Source: Anaerolineales bacterium UBA1429 | GTDB lineage: Bacteria > Chloroflexota > Anaerolineae > UBA1429 | Length of the DNA: 15,676 nt | Direction of reading: 5' to 3' | Assembly: GCA_002329325.1 (NCBI GenBank) | Contig: DCTX01000070.1 | Location: forward strand, 63,881-79,556 | Part shown: in pieces, positions 14,167-15,676 of the stretch | Numbering within the stretch: the first letter of the stretch is position 1 | How the letters are laid out: every line of letters begins with the position of its first letter | The notes under the pieces: generated by a model | Told to the model about the DNA's origin: nothing | Databases searched by the model: none | Seen by the model: only the letters and a program-made list of their open reading frames with translations | Position numbers and translations under genes: made by a program

Positions 14167-14200
14167 CCCCCTCGCGTCGGATTGCGCCAACGCGAGGGGG
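14167..14200 (-). promoter_or_regulatory. Leader hairpin that sequesters a ribosome binding site
   Basis: CCCCCTCGCGT (14167-14177) and ACGCGAGGGGG (14190-14200) are perfect 11-bp arms around a 12-base loop. In the minus-strand transcript the arm carrying GAGGGGG is the ribosome binding site of the gene starting at 14159, so the stem would hide it. Only a weak T-rich run follows (TTCT), so it is less likely to be a terminator. Confidence 0.6.
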
Positions 14201-14303
14201 CTGCTATACTTGCGTCTAGCTGGCCGGGCCGCTCGCGTCGGCTTGGTCGGTGAGGCCCTGGGCGGTGTTCGTAGCACCACCTGGGGCCGCTTCGTTGCTC
14301 GCT

Positions 14304-14498
14304 CTAGTCCTTGCTTTCCTTGTGCGCCTCGGGCGGGTCGCCGTAGGCCGCTGCCATGTCTGCCTCGGCCACCAGCCAGGTGCCGCCGCTCTTGACGGCC
14401 CGCAGGCGCCCCTCGCGGATGGCATGGCGCAGCGTAGAAGTCTCCAACCCCCAACGCTCTGCGGCCTCGGCTACGGTCATCACGCCCTTGAGTATCAT
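14304..14498 (-). CDS. Excisionase/AlpA-like HTH protein
   Basis: The 64-residue product reads MILKGVMTVAEAAERWGLET, then STLRHAIREGRLRAVKSGGT and WLVAEADMAAA. This is the classical MerR/HTH_17 excisionase layout: an HTH (VAEAAERWGLETSTLRHAI), a basic wing (GRLRAVKSGGTWLV) and a closing helix. In integrative elements such proteins bend att DNA for excision and, as AlpA in satellites, also control transcription. ATG 14498 has AGGGGG five bases upstream. It is the first gene after the strong promoter and operators at 14521-14573 and lies next to the integrase, fitting a recombination directionality factor and possible autoregulator. Confidence 0.75.
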   Translation of the reverse strand: MILKGVMTVAEAAERWGLETSTLRHAIREGRLRAVKSGGTWLVAEADMAAAYGDPPEAHKESKD

Positions 14499-14520
14499 GC
14501 TTGCCCCCTTTGCTCTGTTG

Positions 14521-14534
14521 CCACGTATTCGTGG
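14521..14534. promoter_or_regulatory. Operator-like site 1, CCACGTATTCGTGG
   Basis: An imperfect 14-bp palindrome (CCACG and CGTGG arms around TATT) downstream of the -10 box of the promoter at 14545-14573. An identical copy begins exactly 30 bp away, about three helical turns, so a repressor could bind both on the same face of the DNA. Confidence 0.7.
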
Positions 14535-14544
14535 GCACAACCAT

Positions 14545-14573
14545 AGAATACCACGTATTCGTGGTCTTGTCAA
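14545..14573 (-). promoter_or_regulatory. Strong sigma70-type promoter of the element operon
   Basis: On the minus strand a perfect TTGACA (14568-14573), a 17-base spacer and TATTCT (14545-14550) direct transcription into the excisionase-like gene and onward. The promoter starts 7 bp after the integrase stop codon, and its spacer is occupied by operator site 2. Confidence 0.8.
14551..14564. promoter_or_regulatory. Operator-like site 2, CCACGTATTCGTGG
   Basis: Identical to the site at 14521-14534 and placed between the -35 and -10 boxes, where bound repressor would block RNA polymerase. This is the classical layout for a switch controlling an integrated element. Confidence 0.72.
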
Positions 14574-14579
14574 GCCCCA

Positions 14580-15548
14580 TCACCCCTTTTCATCCAACAG
14601 CCGGTCTGCGGGCGAGTGGGCCTTGTGCGCCCTCTCCACATCCTCACCGGCCAGGGCCAGGTAGCGCTGCAAGACCGCCAGGCTGCTATGCCCCATCAGC
14701 ATCCGCAGGCTATGCAAGTCCATGCCGTCGCGCAGGCACCAGAGGGCAAAGGTGCGCCGGAACCGATGCGGTGCGCAGGGCGTTACCCCCGCCCGATGGC
14801 CCAGGCGTTTGAGCATGGATTGCAGCCCATCCAGGGTGAGGCCGCGCCCCGTCTCTGTTCCGTGGGGGGTGTGGGTCACCCACAGGGGCGCGCCGGGCGC
14901 GGCGTCTTGGCGGTATCCCAGCATCCTGACGATGGCCCCCCGCGCCTTGGCCCCGACGCGCACTTGGCGCATCTTCCCGCCCTTGCCCATCACAAGGCAT
15001 AGGCCGGTGCGCATGTCCACATCGCCCACCTTGAGGCTCACCATCTCGGCGGCCCGCAAGCCAGTGTCGAGCAGGGTGAGGCACAAGGCATAGTCGCGGG
15101 CCCCGATGGCGTTGCGCCGGTCGCAGGCGGCCAGCAATGCCCGCACATCCTGGGGCGCAAAGGGCTCCGGTATGCGCTGCTCTAGCCGGGGCATGGCGAC
15201 GCGCCGCATGGGGCTGGCGTCTATGTCGCCCTCGGCTTCCAGCCAGCGCAGCCATGTACGTATGCCCCTGGCGTGGGCGTGCTGGGTGGTATCCTTGAGG
15301 CCGCGCCGTTGCAGGGCCACCAGGTAGGCGCGCACGTGGTGCGGGGTGATGGCGCGGGGCTCTGTCACGCCCTGGGCCGCAAGGTGCTCGGCAAAGCTGC
15401 CCAGGGTGTAGCGGTAGTGCTCCAGGGTCTTGGGAGAGCAGCGCATGGCTTCCCGCGAAAGCAAGAAGGCTTCCAGCGCCGCTTCCAGGGGATTCCCTAG
15501 GGGTTGTGGTCGCAGCGTAAGGACGTCCAACATGTAGTCAAGCCTCAC
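14580..15548 (-). CDS. Tyrosine recombinase/integrase
   Basis: The 322-residue protein has the two-domain XerC/D-like architecture: an N-terminal SAM-like core-binding domain (about residues 22-105) and a C-terminal catalytic domain. The complete catalytic set is visible: R165 in DTGLRAAEM, K189 in MGKGGKMRQ, H261 and R264 in HRFRRTF, H287 in LMGHSS, and nucleophile Y296 in QRYLALA. It would catalyse integration into and excision from the tRNA-Pro core that lies 105 bp away. The start is either GTG 15548 or ATG 15533 (MLDVLTLRP); the latter has GTGAGG at acceptable spacing. The 19-bp arm repeat overlaps its first codons. Confidence 0.93.
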   Translation of the reverse strand: MRLDYMLDVLTLRPQPLGNPLEAALEAFLLSREAMRCSPKTLEHYRYTLGSFAEHLAAQGVTEPRAITPHHVRAYLVALQRRGLKDTTQHAHARGIRTWLRWLEAEGDIDASPMRRVAMPRLEQRIPEPFAPQDVRALLAACDRRNAIGARDYALCLTLLDTGLRAAEMVSLKVGDVDMRTGLCLVMGKGGKMRQVRVGAKARGAIVRMLGYRQDAAPGAPLWVTHTPHGTETGRGLTLDGLQSMLKRLGHRAGVTPCAPHRFRRTFALWCLRDGMDLHSLRMLMGHSSLAVLQRYLALAGEDVERAHKAHSPADRLLDEKG

Positions 15549-15644
15549 TTTCCCCGCCAGCGCGCGGCGGTTGCGGTGGGCAGCTCGGCGGTCGCCGCCT
15601 CACCATGTGAGAGCCACTACATGCAGATTGACGGGCCTTGTGGT
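15501..15644. repeat. Right-end repeat cluster (putative integrase arm sites)
   Basis: Motifs shared with the left end are GGGTTGTGGT (15501-15510), GCAGCGTAAGGACGTCCAA (15512-15530), CATGTAGT (15531-15538), GAGCCACTAC (15611-15620), an inverted CATGTAGT (15616-15623) and GGGCCTTGTGGT (15633-15644). They straddle the integrase start and the gap to the core repeat, where arm-type sites and integrase autoregulation would be expected. Confidence 0.6.
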
Positions 15645-15652
15645 ATACTACC

Positions 15653-15676
15653 CCTGGTAGCGCGCGGCGTTTGGGA
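15653..15676 (+). repeat. attR-like core repeat, reaching the window edge
   Basis: Exact 24-bp copy of tRNA-Pro positions 6828-6851. The match runs to the last base of the window, so the repeat may extend through the rest of the tRNA. What follows should be the displaced chromosomal 3' part of tRNA-Pro. Confidence 0.85.

Larger units (their letters stand above)
6828..15676. mobile_element. Integrated element (~8.8 kb) in tRNA-Pro, phage-satellite-like
   Basis: Bounds are the exact 24-bp (or longer) direct repeats at 6828-6851 and 15653-15676. The element carries its integrase next to the right repeat. Matching short repeat motifs, probable integrase arm sites, lie just inside both ends. All convincing genes lie on the minus strand: integrase, HTH/excisionase-like protein, primase-helicase, a terminase-small-like HTH protein and about ten small orphans. 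The transcript ends in two terminators near the left boundary. I see no capsid, portal, large terminase, tail, lysis, relaxase or conjugation gene, which argues against a complete prophage or ICE. The right end runs off the window, so the repeat may be longer than 24 bp. Confidence 0.85.

Noticed and set aside
14216..14425. A 69-codon minus-strand frame between the excisionase-like gene and the 66-residue gene
   Set aside because: It mostly overlaps the excisionase-like gene in another frame, has low-complexity Arg/Ala/Pro composition and no ribosome binding site; a shorter version has no start codon I can support.
15629..15648. TTGACG and TATACT close together next to the right core, resembling the tRNA-Pro promoter
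   Set aside because: The spacer is only 10 bases, too short for a sigma70 promoter; the similarity to the left flank is probably chance.
1..15676. CRISPR array or ribosomal RNA gene
   Set aside because: No regularly spaced repeat-spacer pattern and no rRNA-like segment was seen on either strand.
6828..15676. The element as a complete prophage or an integrative conjugative element
   Set aside because: There are no structural, lysis, large terminase, relaxase, coupling protein or type IV secretion genes, and the 8.8 kb are already filled by other genes.

Overview
The window looks like a high-GC bacterial chromosome, most likely Chloroflexota (an inference from gene content and order; no rRNA is present to settle it). 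It splits into two parts. Positions 1 to about 6,800 are ordinary housekeeping chromosome. Positions 6,828 to 15,676 are a compact integrated mobile element of about 8.8 kb inserted in a tRNA-Pro gene.

Chromosomal part. A plus-strand membrane-protein C-terminus enters from the left (2-133). On the minus strand follow yebC-ruvC-ruvA, transcribed from a clear sigma70-type promoter at 2072-2100 (a YebC-family regulator plus the Holliday-junction resolvase and RuvA; ruvB is not in the window). Next are ftsK overlapping a DUF72 gene by 4 bp, and a three-S1-domain RNA-binding protein. A 57-residue Flp-pilin-like protein is encoded on the plus strand just before tRNA-Pro(TGG) and tRNA-Gly(TCC).

Element. 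At least 24 bp of tRNA-Pro (D-loop to anticodon loop, 6828-6851) is repeated at the very end of the window (15653-15676), giving attL/attR-like direct repeats. Inside, every convincing gene is on the minus strand and runs away from the right end: a tyrosine integrase; a strong promoter with two CCACGTATTCGTGG operator-like sites; an AlpA/excisionase-like HTH protein; small phage-type orphans; a 258-residue orphan; a palindrome and Rho-independent terminator; a ribbon-helix-helix protein; a 155-residue orphan; a large CHC2 zinc finger-Toprim-ATPase primase/helicase; a zinc-knuckle protein; a DeoR/WYL-type HTH; a terminase-small-subunit-like HTH protein; and three small helical proteins. Two minus-strand terminators close the operon at the left end. 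Many genes overlap by 4 to 14 bp.

Interpretation. The element has integration/excision, replication and a packaging-like gene. I see no large terminase, portal, capsid, tail, lysis, relaxase or conjugation gene. That composition recalls phage satellites (PICI- or P4-like: int, alpA/xis, primase-rep, terS-like). A satellite-like island in this lineage is my main candidate for an undescribed system. The functional claim is inference: the terS-like call is moderate, and no helper phage can be seen from this sequence.
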